A stretch of DNA of 64,000 nt from JAVBKV01 sp031553885 (GCA_031553885.1 JAVBKV010000027.1:1-64000); one strand, 5' to 3'; numbered from the stretch's first letter, positions 53,592 to 63,269 are shown. Numbers and translations are program-made. Notes: a model not told the origin generated them from the sequence alone.

Positions 53592-54836
53592 ATGAGAAAA
53601 ATGTATAAAATCGCTTGCTTTCTTGGTATTCTGATTTTCTTTTGCGCCTGTAGCGAAAAAGAGGTTAAGGAAGTACCCCTGGGAACGGTAACCAAAGGAA
53701 CTTTTTATATTGATATGTATGAAGAGGGGGAGGTTGAAGCTGTTAATTCAATCAATATATCTTCACCCAATATTTCATGGAGGTATGGAAACCTGAAAAT
53801 CACCCAGTTGGTGAAAGACGGACAGGAAGTAAAAGCAGGCGATACATTGATTGTGTTCGATCCTTCCGAAGTTCAAAAAGGAATTGCAGAAGCTGAAGCC
53901 CGTATGGAAATCAGCAAGGCAGAATTGATGAGGATGGAGGCTCAGCATAAATCCGACCTGGAAGAATTAAATGCCGATTATGAGGTGACAAACATATCCC
54001 AGGAAATTTCGAAAATCCAGTTTGAATCGGCCGGATATGAGTCCGGAATTAAAAAGAAAGAAATCAAACTGAATCTGGATAAAGCAGATATTGCTTTGCA
54101 GCGAGCTAAGGAACAGATTGAAAACCGGATCAAGATACAGAAGGAAGAAGTGAAAGAAAAGAACCTGTCGATCGAACAGGACAGGTCCAGGCTGGAAGAA
54201 GCTTATGAAACGTTGGAGAAGTTATTTTTGATAACTCCTTCTCCTGGGATTGCGATTATCAGCAGGAACTGGAGTACCGGAAATAAATTCCAGATCGGAG
54301 AACAATGCTGGTCAGGCTTTCCGCTTATTCAGCTTCCGGACTTATCTTCATTGAAAGCGACAGTGAAAATCAATGAGGTGGATATTGCAAAAATTACAAA
54401 AGGGTTGAAGGTGGAAATCAAACCCGACGCTTTTTCCGACAGTATTTTTACCGGTGCTGTCAATTCGGTAGCCAATCTGGCTGTTAATAAAGACGGTTCG
54501 ACCAAGATCAAGGTTTTTCCGGTAGAAATATTACTGGATCGCACCGGAAAGAATATGCTCCCCGGATTGACGGTCAGTTGCCGGATTATTATAGACAAGA
54601 TCGATGATGTTCTTTTTATTCCGCTGGAAGCCTTGCACGCCGAAGGTGATAAGTATTACGTTTACAAGAAAAAATCAGGAGGTTTCGATAAAGTGGAAGT
54701 GGAGACCGGAGCAAGTAACTCAGACTTTGTTATTATTTCCAAAGGCTTGAACGAAAAGGATAAAATTGCATTGGTCGATCCGCTTGCAGAAGAAAAGGCC
54801 AAGGAAAAATCGAAAACAACTCCCAAACAGGAATAG
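53592..54836 (+). CDS. Efflux adaptor lipoprotein 2 (HlyD/MacA family)
   Basis: A 414-residue adaptor starting at ATG 53592, directly after the previous stop. The lipobox ends FFCAC (Cys20). The lipoyl half-motifs are ITQLVKDGQEVKAGDTLIVFD and FLITPSPGIAIISRNWSTGNKFQIGEQCW, separated by an unusually long and charged coiled coil (roughly 85-215). The barrel region follows (KATVKINEVDIAKITKGLKVEI) and then a membrane-proximal domain (VLFIPLEALHAEGDKYYVY). The C-terminus is Lys/Glu-rich. It shares fold but little sequence with adaptors 1 and 3. Confidence 0.9.
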   Translation: MRKMYKIACFLGILIFFCACSEKEVKEVPLGTVTKGTFYIDMYEEGEVEAVNSINISSPNISWRYGNLKITQLVKDGQEVKAGDTLIVFDPSEVQKGIAEAEARMEISKAELMRMEAQHKSDLEELNADYEVTNISQEISKIQFESAGYESGIKKKEIKLNLDKADIALQRAKEQIENRIKIQKEEVKEKNLSIEQDRSRLEEAYETLEKLFLITPSPGIAIISRNWSTGNKFQIGEQCWSGFPLIQLPDLSSLKATVKINEVDIAKITKGLKVEIKPDAFSDSIFTGAVNSVANLAVNKDGSTKIKVFPVEILLDRTGKNMLPGLTVSCRIIIDKIDDVLFIPLEALHAEGDKYYVYKKKSGGFDKVEVETGASNSDFVIISKGLNEKDKIALVDPLAEEKAKEKSKTTPKQE

Positions 54837-54838
54837 TC

Positions 54839-55840
54839 ATGAACAAGAGAAAAATACATCTGTTACTTGGATTCTTTTCTGTTTTGTTGCTGGCGACTTC
54901 TTGCGGAAAAGGATCTAAAAAGGAAGGCGGAGACGAAAGTAAGGAGGGCCGGACCATTATTGAGACCGGTGAATTAGCGGCGGTTAATTCCAAATCGTTT
55001 GTGCTGGAACGTTATGGTCGTTACTGGTGGGAAATGAAAATCATCGGAATCCAGGAGCACGGTGCGGTTGTGGAAGAAGGGGATTCCATTATACAATTGG
55101 ACCCGACCGAAATAAAAAAATTCATTATCGGCAGAGAGAGTGATCTGGAAACCCAGTTGGCTGCTTTACAGAAGTTGAAAGTGAATCAGGAAAACCAGAT
55201 AAATGAAATGGAGTCTGCTATAAAAGGCCAGAAAGCTTCATTCGATCTTAAAAAAATAGAACTGGACGCCTCCCGCTTCGAGTCGGAACGATACCGGAAA
55301 ATCAAAGAGTTGGAGTTCAAACAAACGCAGATCAACCTGGCGAAAGAGGAGAAAAAACTCGAGCAATATAAAATTATCAACTTTAATAACTTGAAAATTC
55401 AGGAAATCAGGGTCCGCCAAATAAAAAATGAAATTGATGATGCAAATAAAATATTGCCGGCACTGACGATCCGGACACCGATATCCGGGGTATTTCAGAT
55501 TGCCCGTGACCGGAGGACGAGGGCTTTGATTAAGGTGGGAGACAACGTTTTTCCTGGTAATAATATGGCGAATGTTCCGGAACTTAAGCGTATGAAAGTG
55601 AACACCTACATTAATGAAACGGATTTCCTGAAAATACAAAAAGGGCAGAAAGTCGCAGTTCGTATGGATGCATTACCTAACATTATCTTTGATGGAGAGA
55701 TTTCTTATATCGGTAAGTTGTGTCATTTGCGTGATGAAAAATCCAAGCAAAAGGTGTTCGACGTAGAAGTGAATATTCTGAAACAGGATGAGAGGCTGAA
55801 GCCCGGTATGACGGTAAGTTGTGAATTTTTAATGAATTAA
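54839..55840 (+). CDS. Efflux adaptor lipoprotein 3 (HlyD/MacA family)
   Basis: A 333-residue adaptor with lipobox LATSC (Cys22). It has the lipoyl halves (GIQEHGAVVEEGDSIIQLDP and LTIRTPISGVFQIARDRRT), a coiled-coil hairpin (about 95-205) and a beta-barrel domain ending PGMTVSCEFLMN. It is about 80-95 residues shorter than its neighbours because it lacks the C-terminal membrane-proximal domain. It starts 2 bases after the previous stop and ends 2 bases before the permease, so all genes here are tightly coupled. Confidence 0.9.
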   Translation: MNKRKIHLLLGFFSVLLLATSCGKGSKKEGGDESKEGRTIIETGELAAVNSKSFVLERYGRYWWEMKIIGIQEHGAVVEEGDSIIQLDPTEIKKFIIGRESDLETQLAALQKLKVNQENQINEMESAIKGQKASFDLKKIELDASRFESERYRKIKELEFKQTQINLAKEEKKLEQYKIINFNNLKIQEIRVRQIKNEIDDANKILPALTIRTPISGVFQIARDRRTRALIKVGDNVFPGNNMANVPELKRMKVNTYINETDFLKIQKGQKVAVRMDALPNIIFDGEISYIGKLCHLRDEKSKQKVFDVEVNILKQDERLKPGMTVSCEFLMN

Positions 55841-55842
55841 CT

Positions 55843-57081
55843 ATGCAGTACGAAGAAAATATTCGTTTGGCAGTCCGAGGGTTGGCCGACCATAAATTTC
55901 GTTCTTTCCTGACTATGTTGGGTATTATTTTCGGGGTAGCTTCGGTAATCACGATGCTTTCGATCGGAGAAGGGGCCAAGCGCCAGGCTATCGCAAAATA
56001 TCAGGATTTAGGGGTAAATAACATCATTATCCGGGAAAAAAAGCTCTCAGATACGGAACTGGAAGAGGTCCGGGCTAAGTTTTCTCAGGGTTTGTCCAAT
56101 AAAGATGCTTCCGTGATCCGGGAAATTGTTCCGGGAATTGTACGTGTAGCCTCCCAGGCGGAGATCGATACGGAAGTGAAATACACGGATAAGTCGGCTA
56201 AGTCGACCGTGATTGGTGTTACTGCGGATTTCCTGACCATGATGAATTATAGGCTTCGTGGAGGTGATTTCATTAATCAGAACCATTATAACGAACGCCT
56301 GAAAGTCTGTGTATTGGGTGCCGGAGTCGCTGTGACTTTATTTCAGCGCGAAGATCCGATCGGAAAGATGGTTAAGATCGAAGATCAATGGATGGAAGTG
56401 ATTGGAGTGCTTGAATCTAAAGCGCTTTTCACGGAGACTGTCGGGGAACTTGCGGCCCGGGACTTGAATACGGACGTATATGTTCCGCTGACTACTTTTT
56501 TGAACCGGTTTACCCGGGAAAATGCGCTGACGAGTGAAATACAGCAGATTACGGCTCAGGTGGATAATTCGGAACGCTTGTTGGAAGCATCCTCCCTTAT
56601 TCATGAGATATTGAAAAGACACCATTTTAATAATGAAGATTATAGCATTGTTGTTCCCTACGAATTGCTGAAGCAGGAAGAAAAAGAACGGCAGATTTAT
56701 AATTTTCTCCTGGGAGCAATTGCCGCGATTTCTTTGCTGGTCGGAGGAATCGGTATTATGAATATCATGTTGGCTACAGTGATGGAGCGTACGCGTGAAA
56801 TCGGTATCCGGAGGGCTATTGGTGCCCGGAAAGCCGATATCATGAGCCAGTTTGTTACTGAAGCGGTGGCTATCAGTATAACCGGTGGAATTATCGGTGT
56901 ATTGCTGGGAGTTACACTGTCCCTGACGGTTTCTTTTTTTACCGATGTGAGTACTTATATACGGCTGTATTCCATTTTTATCGCCTTTGCATTTTCAGTG
57001 ATCGTTGGTATCAGTTTCGGGTATCTGCCTGCTAAGAATGCTGCCAATTTGAAACCGGTAGATTCGATACGTTACGAATAA
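55843..57081 (+). CDS. MacB/FtsX-type ABC transporter permease
   Basis: A 412-residue inner-membrane protein with the MacB core: an N-terminal segment after an amphipathic start (ENIRLAVRGLADHKFRSFLTMLGIIFGVASVITMLSIGEG), a large periplasmic domain (about 45-280) and three C-terminal segments with the FtsX signature (GGIGIMNIMLATVMERTREIGIRRAIGA). It acts as a mechanotransmission pump, moving substrate from the periplasm rather than across the inner membrane. The ATPase is on a separate gene directly downstream instead of being fused as in E. coli MacB. Confidence 0.93.
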   Translation: MQYEENIRLAVRGLADHKFRSFLTMLGIIFGVASVITMLSIGEGAKRQAIAKYQDLGVNNIIIREKKLSDTELEEVRAKFSQGLSNKDASVIREIVPGIVRVASQAEIDTEVKYTDKSAKSTVIGVTADFLTMMNYRLRGGDFINQNHYNERLKVCVLGAGVAVTLFQREDPIGKMVKIEDQWMEVIGVLESKALFTETVGELAARDLNTDVYVPLTTFLNRFTRENALTSEIQQITAQVDNSERLLEASSLIHEILKRHHFNNEDYSIVVPYELLKQEEKERQIYNFLLGAIAAISLLVGGIGIMNIMLATVMERTREIGIRRAIGARKADIMSQFVTEAVAISITGGIIGVLLGVTLSLTVSFFTDVSTYIRLYSIFIAFAFSVIVGISFGYLPAKNAANLKPVDSIRYE

Positions 57082-57093
57082 AAAAACAAAAGC

Positions 57094-57792
57094 ATGCTAA
57101 TAGAGATTGTCAATTTAGTGAAAAATTATTCGATTGGAGAGATGGAAATTCCTGCATTAGAGGATATTAATCTCAACATTGAAAAAAATGAATATGTGGC
57201 TATCATGGGGCCTTCCGGTTCCGGAAAATCGACGTTGATGAATATTCTCGGTTGTCTGGATACACCTACCAGCGGGCATTATTATTTCAATAAGGTTGAT
57301 GTAAGCAACCTGGATGATGATGCACTATCTGCCATGCGCAACAAGGAAATCGGATTTATTTTTCAGAATTTCAATTTATTACCTCGCTTGACTGCTCTTC
57401 AGAACGTGGAGTTGCCTTTGGTTTATGCCGGCGTTTCGGCTCATGAAAGGAAGGAGAGAGCCATAAAAGCATTGGAGCGGGTGGATTTAACTAACCGGAT
57501 GAGCCATAAACCCAGTGAGTTGAGTGGGGGACAAAGGCAACGGGTAGCTATCGCCCGGGCTTTGTGTACGAATCCGGGTATTTTGCTGGCCGATGAACCG
57601 ACCGGAGCGCTCGATTCGAAAACCGGAGAAGATATCATGCGTTTGTTCCATGAATTGCATCAGGAAGGAAATACGATCATCCTGATCACCCATGAGCAGG
57701 AAATAGCGGATTATGCTCACCGGAACATTTATATAAAGGATGGAAGAATCCATTCCGATCGTCCGAATGGTACGAAAAGACAGGTTAAATAA
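57094..57792 (+). CDS. ABC transporter ATP-binding protein (MacB/LolD type)
   Basis: A 232-residue ATPase with Walker A GPSGSGKST (39-47), Q-loop FIFQNFNLLPRLTA, signature LSGGQRQRVAIARAL, Walker B ILLADEPTGALD and H-loop ILITHEQEIA. It belongs to the LolD/MacB/FtsE class that partners FtsX-type permeases and powers the permease encoded 12 bases upstream. All catalytic motifs are intact. Confidence 0.95.
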   Translation: MLIEIVNLVKNYSIGEMEIPALEDINLNIEKNEYVAIMGPSGSGKSTLMNILGCLDTPTSGHYYFNKVDVSNLDDDALSAMRNKEIGFIFQNFNLLPRLTALQNVELPLVYAGVSAHERKERAIKALERVDLTNRMSHKPSELSGGQRQRVAIARALCTNPGILLADEPTGALDSKTGEDIMRLFHELHQEGNTIILITHEQEIADYAHRNIYIKDGRIHSDRPNGTKRQVK

Positions 57793-57810
57793 TATATCTC
57801 TGATTGTCTC

Positions 57811-59292
57811 ATGAAAAAAATAGTATTGACAGCTTTTATTTCTATCGTTTTTTGCTCGGCATCCATGTCCGAGGACTACCACCTGAGCCTGGAGGAAAGT
57901 ATCGAGATTGCTAAGCAAAAAAGCTATAGCATGTTGAATTTATATCAGGATCTGAAAATAGCCGAATACAACCTGAAGTCGACAACCAGCCGGCTTAAAA
58001 CGCATATCAACCTGAATATGACCCTTCCTGAATATACGGAAACGGTTCGCCAATGGGAAGATAGCACGGGGATTTCCTTCTATCCGGTCAAGCAACTCAG
58101 CTATTTGGGTAATTTGACTATCAATCAACCGCTGCCGACAGACGGTAATATCTTTATTCAAACCGGACTTTCCAGTTTTGACGATTTTTATACGGATATG
58201 CGGTCAGCTAACCTGAAAACGAGGATTGGATTTTCTCAACCGATTGATGCCTTTTACGGGTACAATTCGATCCGTTCTACTCTTAAAAGGGCACAGTTGG
58301 CTTATGAACAGTCCAGTAAGGCTCTGAGAAGAGCAGAATTGAATCTGGTATATCAGGTAAGTAGCGCTTATTATAACCTGCTTTCCTTACAAAAGAGTAT
58401 GGAAATTGCCAAGTTGAACCTGGAACGACAAACAGATGCTTACGAAATTTCCCAGAAAAAATACAAGGCGGAACTTATCCGTGAAGTAGATGCTTTGCAA
58501 ATGGAGGTAGATTTGGCACAAGCTCAGAATAATTATGATATAGCAGTGCTTGATCAGATAGCGGCTACGAACTCTTTCAAAGAACTGATCGGTATTAACC
58601 TGGATGACGGCGTTACTCTGAATAGTGAGTTGAATTACAAAGTGGTGATTGTCGATCCGGAAAAAGCGGTTCATCTGGCGCTTGAAAATCGTACGGAAAT
58701 CCGTGAGCAGCAAATTCAGATCGAGTTGCAAAAGTTGAATGTCAAGCAGCAAAAAGCCGCGGGAATGATTAAAGGAAATGTCAATGCCTATTTTGAAAAG
58801 ATAGGGGTGAGTACACAGGACATTGATGTAAGTTATCCGAATTCAATTAACAACTCTTATAATAATTTGACTGCCCGGCCTGCCAATTTCGGTGTTGGGT
58901 TTACGATTACCGTTCCAATCCTGGATTGGGGTGAAAACCGGGCCCTGGTAAGAGCTTCCGAAGCCCGATTGAAGCAAGGCAATTATCGTAAAGAAGAGTT
59001 GGAGCGTGAAATTGAAACAGAGGTTCGTAACCTGGTAGCCGGTATCAATAGTAACCTGAAACGATTGCAGTTGCTGGAAAAGAACGTCTCTGTGGCTGAA
59101 AAAAGTTTTGAAATCACCCGTCAGCGCTATTCAGACGGAGACATAGACAGCCAATCGTTGGCATTGGAGCGTGATCGTTTGAACAACGCTTATACTTCGC
59201 ACCTCAGGGCGTATATCAATTATCAGTTGTCGTTGTCCGATCTGATGCGTAAAACTTTTTATGATTTCCAGAACGAACAACAGGTCAAGTGA
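57811..59292 (+). CDS. TolC-family outer membrane efflux protein
   Basis: A 493-residue protein with a signal peptide (MKKIVLTAFISIVFCSASMS) and the duplicated TolC helical-barrel pattern: LSLEESIEIAKQKSYSMLNLYQDL and AELNLVYQVSSAYYNLLSLQKSMEIAKLNL in the first half, VHLALENRTEIREQQIQIELQKLNV and the tunnel-end helices (RQRYSDGDIDSQSLALERDRL) in the second. It forms the outer-membrane exit duct of the ABC efflux system encoded just upstream and closes the operon. Substrate is unknown. Confidence 0.93.
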   Translation: MKKIVLTAFISIVFCSASMSEDYHLSLEESIEIAKQKSYSMLNLYQDLKIAEYNLKSTTSRLKTHINLNMTLPEYTETVRQWEDSTGISFYPVKQLSYLGNLTINQPLPTDGNIFIQTGLSSFDDFYTDMRSANLKTRIGFSQPIDAFYGYNSIRSTLKRAQLAYEQSSKALRRAELNLVYQVSSAYYNLLSLQKSMEIAKLNLERQTDAYEISQKKYKAELIREVDALQMEVDLAQAQNNYDIAVLDQIAATNSFKELIGINLDDGVTLNSELNYKVVIVDPEKAVHLALENRTEIREQQIQIELQKLNVKQQKAAGMIKGNVNAYFEKIGVSTQDIDVSYPNSINNSYNNLTARPANFGVGFTITVPILDWGENRALVRASEARLKQGNYRKEELEREIETEVRNLVAGINSNLKRLQLLEKNVSVAEKSFEITRQRYSDGDIDSQSLALERDRLNNAYTSHLRAYINYQLSLSDLMRKTFYDFQNEQQVK

Positions 59293-59323
59293 ACTAAGAA
59301 CTAAAAACTAAGAACTAAGAATT
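59292..59323. repeat. Interspersed repeat, short direct copies
   Basis: Three to four copies of the unit AACTAAGA/AACTAAAA in tandem directly after the TolC-type gene stop. It is the same kind of element as the other intergenic repeats, with no inverted partner here. Confidence 0.6.
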
Positions 59324-59333
59324 TTGTTTGGAG

Positions 59334-60146
59334 ATGAGAGCGGGTGTAAAGGGCATAATGATAATGATTGTCATTCTTTTGAATGGCTATCAGGTTTGGG
59401 GGCAGGAGGTTGCTTATTCTTTGAAAGAGAATCTTCCTTATTATGATCGTTCGGAAACCAAGGACGATACTTACAAGGCAGAACGGTGTGTACTGGATAT
59501 TTATTATCCTGAAACGAAAGGCTTCTCTACCGTTGTCTGGTTTCATGGAGGCGGTTTGACCGGTGGAAGCAAATTCATTCCGGAAGAATTGAAAAAGCAA
59601 GGTTTTTGCGTGATTGCCGTTAATTACCGTTTATCACCTCATGTTAGTTGTGTCCGGTGCATTGAGGATGCTGCAGCTGCCGTGGCCTGGGTTTTTAAGA
59701 ATATTGCCGGTTATGGTGGTAATCCGGAGAAGATTTATGTTTCCGGACATTCTGCAGGGGGATACCTGACCAGTATGATTGGTTTGGATAAACAATGGCT
59801 GGCCGTACACGGTATCGATGCAAATCGTATTGCTGCCCTGATCCCGTTCAGCGGACATACAATAACCCACATGACGATTCGTAAAGAGAAAGGAATTCCG
59901 GATACTCAGCCTGTGGTTGACGAGTGGGCTCCTTTGTACCACGTCCGTAAAGATGCTCCTCCTTATATCATGATGACCGGGGATCGAGAATTGGAAATGT
60001 TAGGCCGTTACGAAGAAAATGCTTACATGATGCGGATGATGAAATTGGTCAAACATCCCAAAGTAATCCTGTATGAATTCGACGGATACGGTCATGATAT
60101 GTTGAAACCTGCATTCCCATTGCTGATCAAGATTATAAAAGAGTAG
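59334..60146 (+). CDS. Secreted alpha/beta hydrolase (esterase/lipase-like)
   Basis: A 270-residue protein with a signal peptide (cleavage after VWG). It is of the hormone-sensitive-lipase/BD-FAE-like group: oxyanion motif WFHGGGLTGG, the conserved NYRLSPH, nucleophile Ser in VSGHSAGGYL, acid in MTGDRELEM and His in GYGHDML. These enzymes cleave acyl esters such as acetyl groups on glycans or small esters. ATG at 59334 is chosen over a TTG at 59328. No neighbour clearly indicates the substrate. A GGGGTAAT/ATTACCCC inverted repeat follows the stop (60147-60179). Confidence 0.9.
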   Translation: MRAGVKGIMIMIVILLNGYQVWGQEVAYSLKENLPYYDRSETKDDTYKAERCVLDIYYPETKGFSTVVWFHGGGLTGGSKFIPEELKKQGFCVIAVNYRLSPHVSCVRCIEDAAAAVAWVFKNIAGYGGNPEKIYVSGHSAGGYLTSMIGLDKQWLAVHGIDANRIAALIPFSGHTITHMTIRKEKGIPDTQPVVDEWAPLYHVRKDAPPYIMMTGDRELEMLGRYEENAYMMRMMKLVKHPKVILYEFDGYGHDMLKPAFPLLIKIIKE

Positions 60147-60214
60147 GGGGTAATAGCAAAGGAATGACTCCATTACCCCAATGTGGTATAAGCCATTTTA
60201 CGGTTAAAAACGAC

Positions 60215-60246
60215 TACTTGGTGGATGCCGGATAGTAGTTGGTGGA
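60215..60246 (+). promoter_or_regulatory. Direct repeat, candidate LytTR regulator site
   Basis: TACTTGGTGGA (60215-60225) and TAGTTGGTGGA (60236-60246) match at 10 of 11 positions and start 21 bases apart. LytTR response regulators bind paired direct repeats about two helical turns apart, and this operon encodes such a regulator. The pair lies about 40 bases upstream of the promoter box. Confidence 0.5.
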
Positions 60247-60286
60247 AAAAATGCTTTTTATACAAAAAATTCCAGGTTGAATTTAG

Positions 60287-60294
60287 TATCTTTG
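60287..60294 (+). promoter_or_regulatory. Promoter -7 box of the two-component operon
   Basis: TATCTTTG, an exact TAnnTTTG match, 18 bases before the kinase ATG at 60313. No TTTG at -33, which would fit an activator-dependent promoter. Confidence 0.55.
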
Positions 60295-60312
60295 TGTACA
60301 AAGTAATATACC

Positions 60313-63255
60313 ATGAAACAAGGCATTATCTCAACTAAGCTGGAAGAACTTATCATCAGGACAGCATTTTGCCTGTTGTTGCCGTTCATTTGCGTAAATG
60401 CATCAATGGCAGAGGACCTCCCGGTCCTCAAGTCCGAATACAGTCACCGGCGGTATACAATGCACGATGGTTTACCTAACTTGACTTTCAGAACGCTTCA
60501 TCAGGACAAACAAGGTCTTATTTGGATGGGTACTTTGCGTGGCTTTTCACGTTTCGACGGCTTCAATTTTAAAAATTTCCTGACAGATTCACTGGCTAAT
60601 TCCTATATTATCCGGACAAGACTTAATGGAAATACGTATGCCTATTCACATCAATCGGTTTTCGTTGTTGATAAAACAGATAACCTGACTACAAAAGAAC
60701 TGAGTGATTCGCTTTTCCTGTGTACCAATAATTCGACATTTTTACCGGATAATTATTTGGTTCTCAATAATGATTATGCAGATCGGTCATATCTGGCTGA
60801 AATTGATGGTGATACAATCAAAGACTTGATTTACATTCCTCAGCTGAACAAAATTTCTGCATTGTGTTTTACATGTATCGACAATAACAAATTTTATTTT
60901 CCTGCACATAAAGATAAATGTGTTTATGTTTATGACCTGGAAACCAAGCAACTAACCTCGATGGATTTTGTTGCCCGTGCATTTTTTCGTCATACAGAAC
61001 TTGGACTTCTGGCTTTCGACAACAATGGAATTTATTCAATCAAAAACAATTCATATACAAAACTGATCGATATTCCTGACAATGAGTATTTTGCAAATGC
61101 TTTTGTCGGTAGGGTTATGGAAACTGAAGACGGTAGTTTATTGATTCGCGCAGGCAGTTGGATTTATAGTTTCAAAAACAATAACCTTGAAAAATTGATT
61201 GAAGTGGCGGAAATGCGGGATTTCCTGTATGACCGGGAACAAAATCTTTGGATAGCGGCTTCGGATGGGCTTTACAATTTCTTTCATCTTAATTTTAAAA
61301 ATTACAGCTTGTCAACCGGCTCGAAAATTACTGCTGTAGCTGAAAATAAAGGGAACTATTGGATTTGTACGGAAAACAAATTATACAATTGGTCCGGTAA
61401 TAAATTAGACAAAGTTAATTTTCCTTCTCAAACCGGCGGATACTTTTTTCCTGAAATTCTGAATGCAAATAACCATTTTTATTTCCCTTACAATGTAGGC
61501 GTATTGATCAAAAATAAAAATGAATTCAATTATGCAAAAACAAAAATTGCATTGAATTATTATTTCAGAAAGATTATTGCATTGCCAGACAATGAAGTCT
61601 TGGTGATGAGTATTTTTGATTTGAATCGATTGACCCCTGAAGGCAAACTGCTTCAAACTTATGATGAAAAGTTTATGTTGCAACGCGAAATTTTCGATGT
61701 TGTTACTGATCGTTCCGGAAATTGGTATATTGCCGGAATTGAAGGACTGAGCATTGTAAGAAACGAAAAAGTACAACTGTTAAAATCGGGGATGACAACT
61801 GTTGTCGTTGCCAATAAAAACGACAAGATTTTTACGGCTTCCGGTGGTCATTTGAATTTGCTCAGAGAGGATAGTTTATACTCCATTTATAAGTTTCCTT
61901 CACTTATTCAGGCGATGCGCTTTCTGGATAATGGCTTTTTGATGCTAACCACAATGAAAGGACTTTATTTGATTGATATTCCCACATATTTTGTTTCCGG
62001 GAAAGTCCGGTATTTATTTTACGATCACCATAATGGTTTTACCGGAATGATGCCTGAACCGAATAGTCTTTATTCAGACAGCAAAGGCATTGTCTGGGTT
62101 TTAACAAACAATTGTGTTGTTACATTTGATCCGGAAAAACTTATGCGAAAGACTTTTACTCCAAATCTGATCATTCAGAATTTTACCGTTTCTACGGACA
62201 ATGTGAAATGGGAAAATGTAAAAGATGTTTCAAATACAAAATTTTCATACAAAAATAAAAATTTTAAAATTTCATTTATCGGTATTAACTATTCTGCAGT
62301 GGAAAACGTCCGCTACCGTTACCGCCTGCTTGGTTTCCAAAATGAATGGAGTGAACCGACCCGGCAACGTGAAGTAACTTTCAATAACTTGCCTCCGGGC
62401 TATTATGTTTTCGAAATTTACGCCGATACGGGAACCGATGAATCACGCAGTAAAACACAATCGATAGTTTTTTCAATCAAACCGGCTTTCTGGCAAACGA
62501 CCTGGTTTTTTGTAGTATCTATTGCTTTCCTGATGGTTGCGGGTATCGGTGTCGCACTATACATCCAACGCCGGAAGAATAGACTCCTGCTGGAAAAACT
62601 CCGTGCGGAAAAAGAACTCAATGAGCTGCGTATCAGTAGTATCCGTTTGAAAGCCATCCCGCATTTCAATGCCAATGTGCTATCGGCTATCGAATATTAC
62701 ATTGCCAACCGCACGAAAGAAGACGCCATGCGCATATTAGGTATTTATTCTGATTTCACGTTCAAAACATTGAGTGATGTAGACAAGGCAGCTCGCCCGC
62801 TTTCCGAAGAATTGGCCTATGTAAAGATGTACCTTGATTTGGAGAAGGTCCGTTTCCTGGATAAATTCGATTTCCGGATTAATGTGGACGACGGAGTAGA
62901 CAAGAATATACAACTGCCCAATATGATCCTTCATACTTATTGTGAGAATGCTGTTAAACATGGCCTTATGCCTTTGAAATCAGGAGGGGTACTTACGATA
63001 CGGGTGACGCAGCACGATCAAACCGTATGCGTTTATGTGGAAGATAATGGTGTCGGGCGTATCTATGCAGATCGGAATCCTCATATCCACAGTACCAAAC
63101 AGGGGCTTTCCATTCTTAACCGGCAGATAGAAATCTATAACCGTTTCAATCGCGAAAAAATCAATCAACGGGTGGAAGATCTGCTTAACGGAGAGAAGCC
63201 GGAGGGAACAAGATTCATTGTAGAAGTCCCAGTAGAATTCACTTATATTAGTTAA
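60313..63255 (+). CDS. Sensor histidine kinase with periplasmic propeller (LytS-type core)
   Basis: A 980-residue membrane sensor. After a signal-anchor come two-component regulator propeller repeats (GLPNLTFRTLHQDKQGLIWMG, REQNLWIAASDGLYNF, DSKGIVWVLTNNCV), a Y_Y_Y domain (RYRYRLLGFQNEWSEP), one membrane segment (about 733-755) and a His_kinase/HATPase core. The phospho-acceptor is His784 in KAIPHFNAN, a variant of the usual NPHFLFN; the ATP site has CENAVKHGL and DNGVGR. The layout is that of sugar-sensing Bacteroidota kinases, but the partner here is a LytTR regulator, encoded 50 bases downstream. Ligand is unknown. Confidence 0.92.
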   Translation: MKQGIISTKLEELIIRTAFCLLLPFICVNASMAEDLPVLKSEYSHRRYTMHDGLPNLTFRTLHQDKQGLIWMGTLRGFSRFDGFNFKNFLTDSLANSYIIRTRLNGNTYAYSHQSVFVVDKTDNLTTKELSDSLFLCTNNSTFLPDNYLVLNNDYADRSYLAEIDGDTIKDLIYIPQLNKISALCFTCIDNNKFYFPAHKDKCVYVYDLETKQLTSMDFVARAFFRHTELGLLAFDNNGIYSIKNNSYTKLIDIPDNEYFANAFVGRVMETEDGSLLIRAGSWIYSFKNNNLEKLIEVAEMRDFLYDREQNLWIAASDGLYNFFHLNFKNYSLSTGSKITAVAENKGNYWICTENKLYNWSGNKLDKVNFPSQTGGYFFPEILNANNHFYFPYNVGVLIKNKNEFNYAKTKIALNYYFRKIIALPDNEVLVMSIFDLNRLTPEGKLLQTYDEKFMLQREIFDVVTDRSGNWYIAGIEGLSIVRNEKVQLLKSGMTTVVVANKNDKIFTASGGHLNLLREDSLYSIYKFPSLIQAMRFLDNGFLMLTTMKGLYLIDIPTYFVSGKVRYLFYDHHNGFTGMMPEPNSLYSDSKGIVWVLTNNCVVTFDPEKLMRKTFTPNLIIQNFTVSTDNVKWENVKDVSNTKFSYKNKNFKISFIGINYSAVENVRYRYRLLGFQNEWSEPTRQREVTFNNLPPGYYVFEIYADTGTDESRSKTQSIVFSIKPAFWQTTWFFVVSIAFLMVAGIGVALYIQRRKNRLLLEKLRAEKELNELRISSIRLKAIPHFNANVLSAIEYYIANRTKEDAMRILGIYSDFTFKTLSDVDKAARPLSEELAYVKMYLDLEKVRFLDKFDFRINVDDGVDKNIQLPNMILHTYCENAVKHGLMPLKSGGVLTIRVTQHDQTVCVYVEDNGVGRIYADRNPHIHSTKQGLSILNRQIEIYNRFNREKINQRVEDLLNGEKPEGTRFIVEVPVEFTYIS

Positions 63256-63269
63256 GAATTATGATATAT

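Noticed and set aside
60147..60179. GGGGTAAT/ATTACCCC hairpin as terminator of the hydrolase gene
   Set aside because: No T tract follows on either strand; left as a minor inverted repeat in the hydrolase entry.
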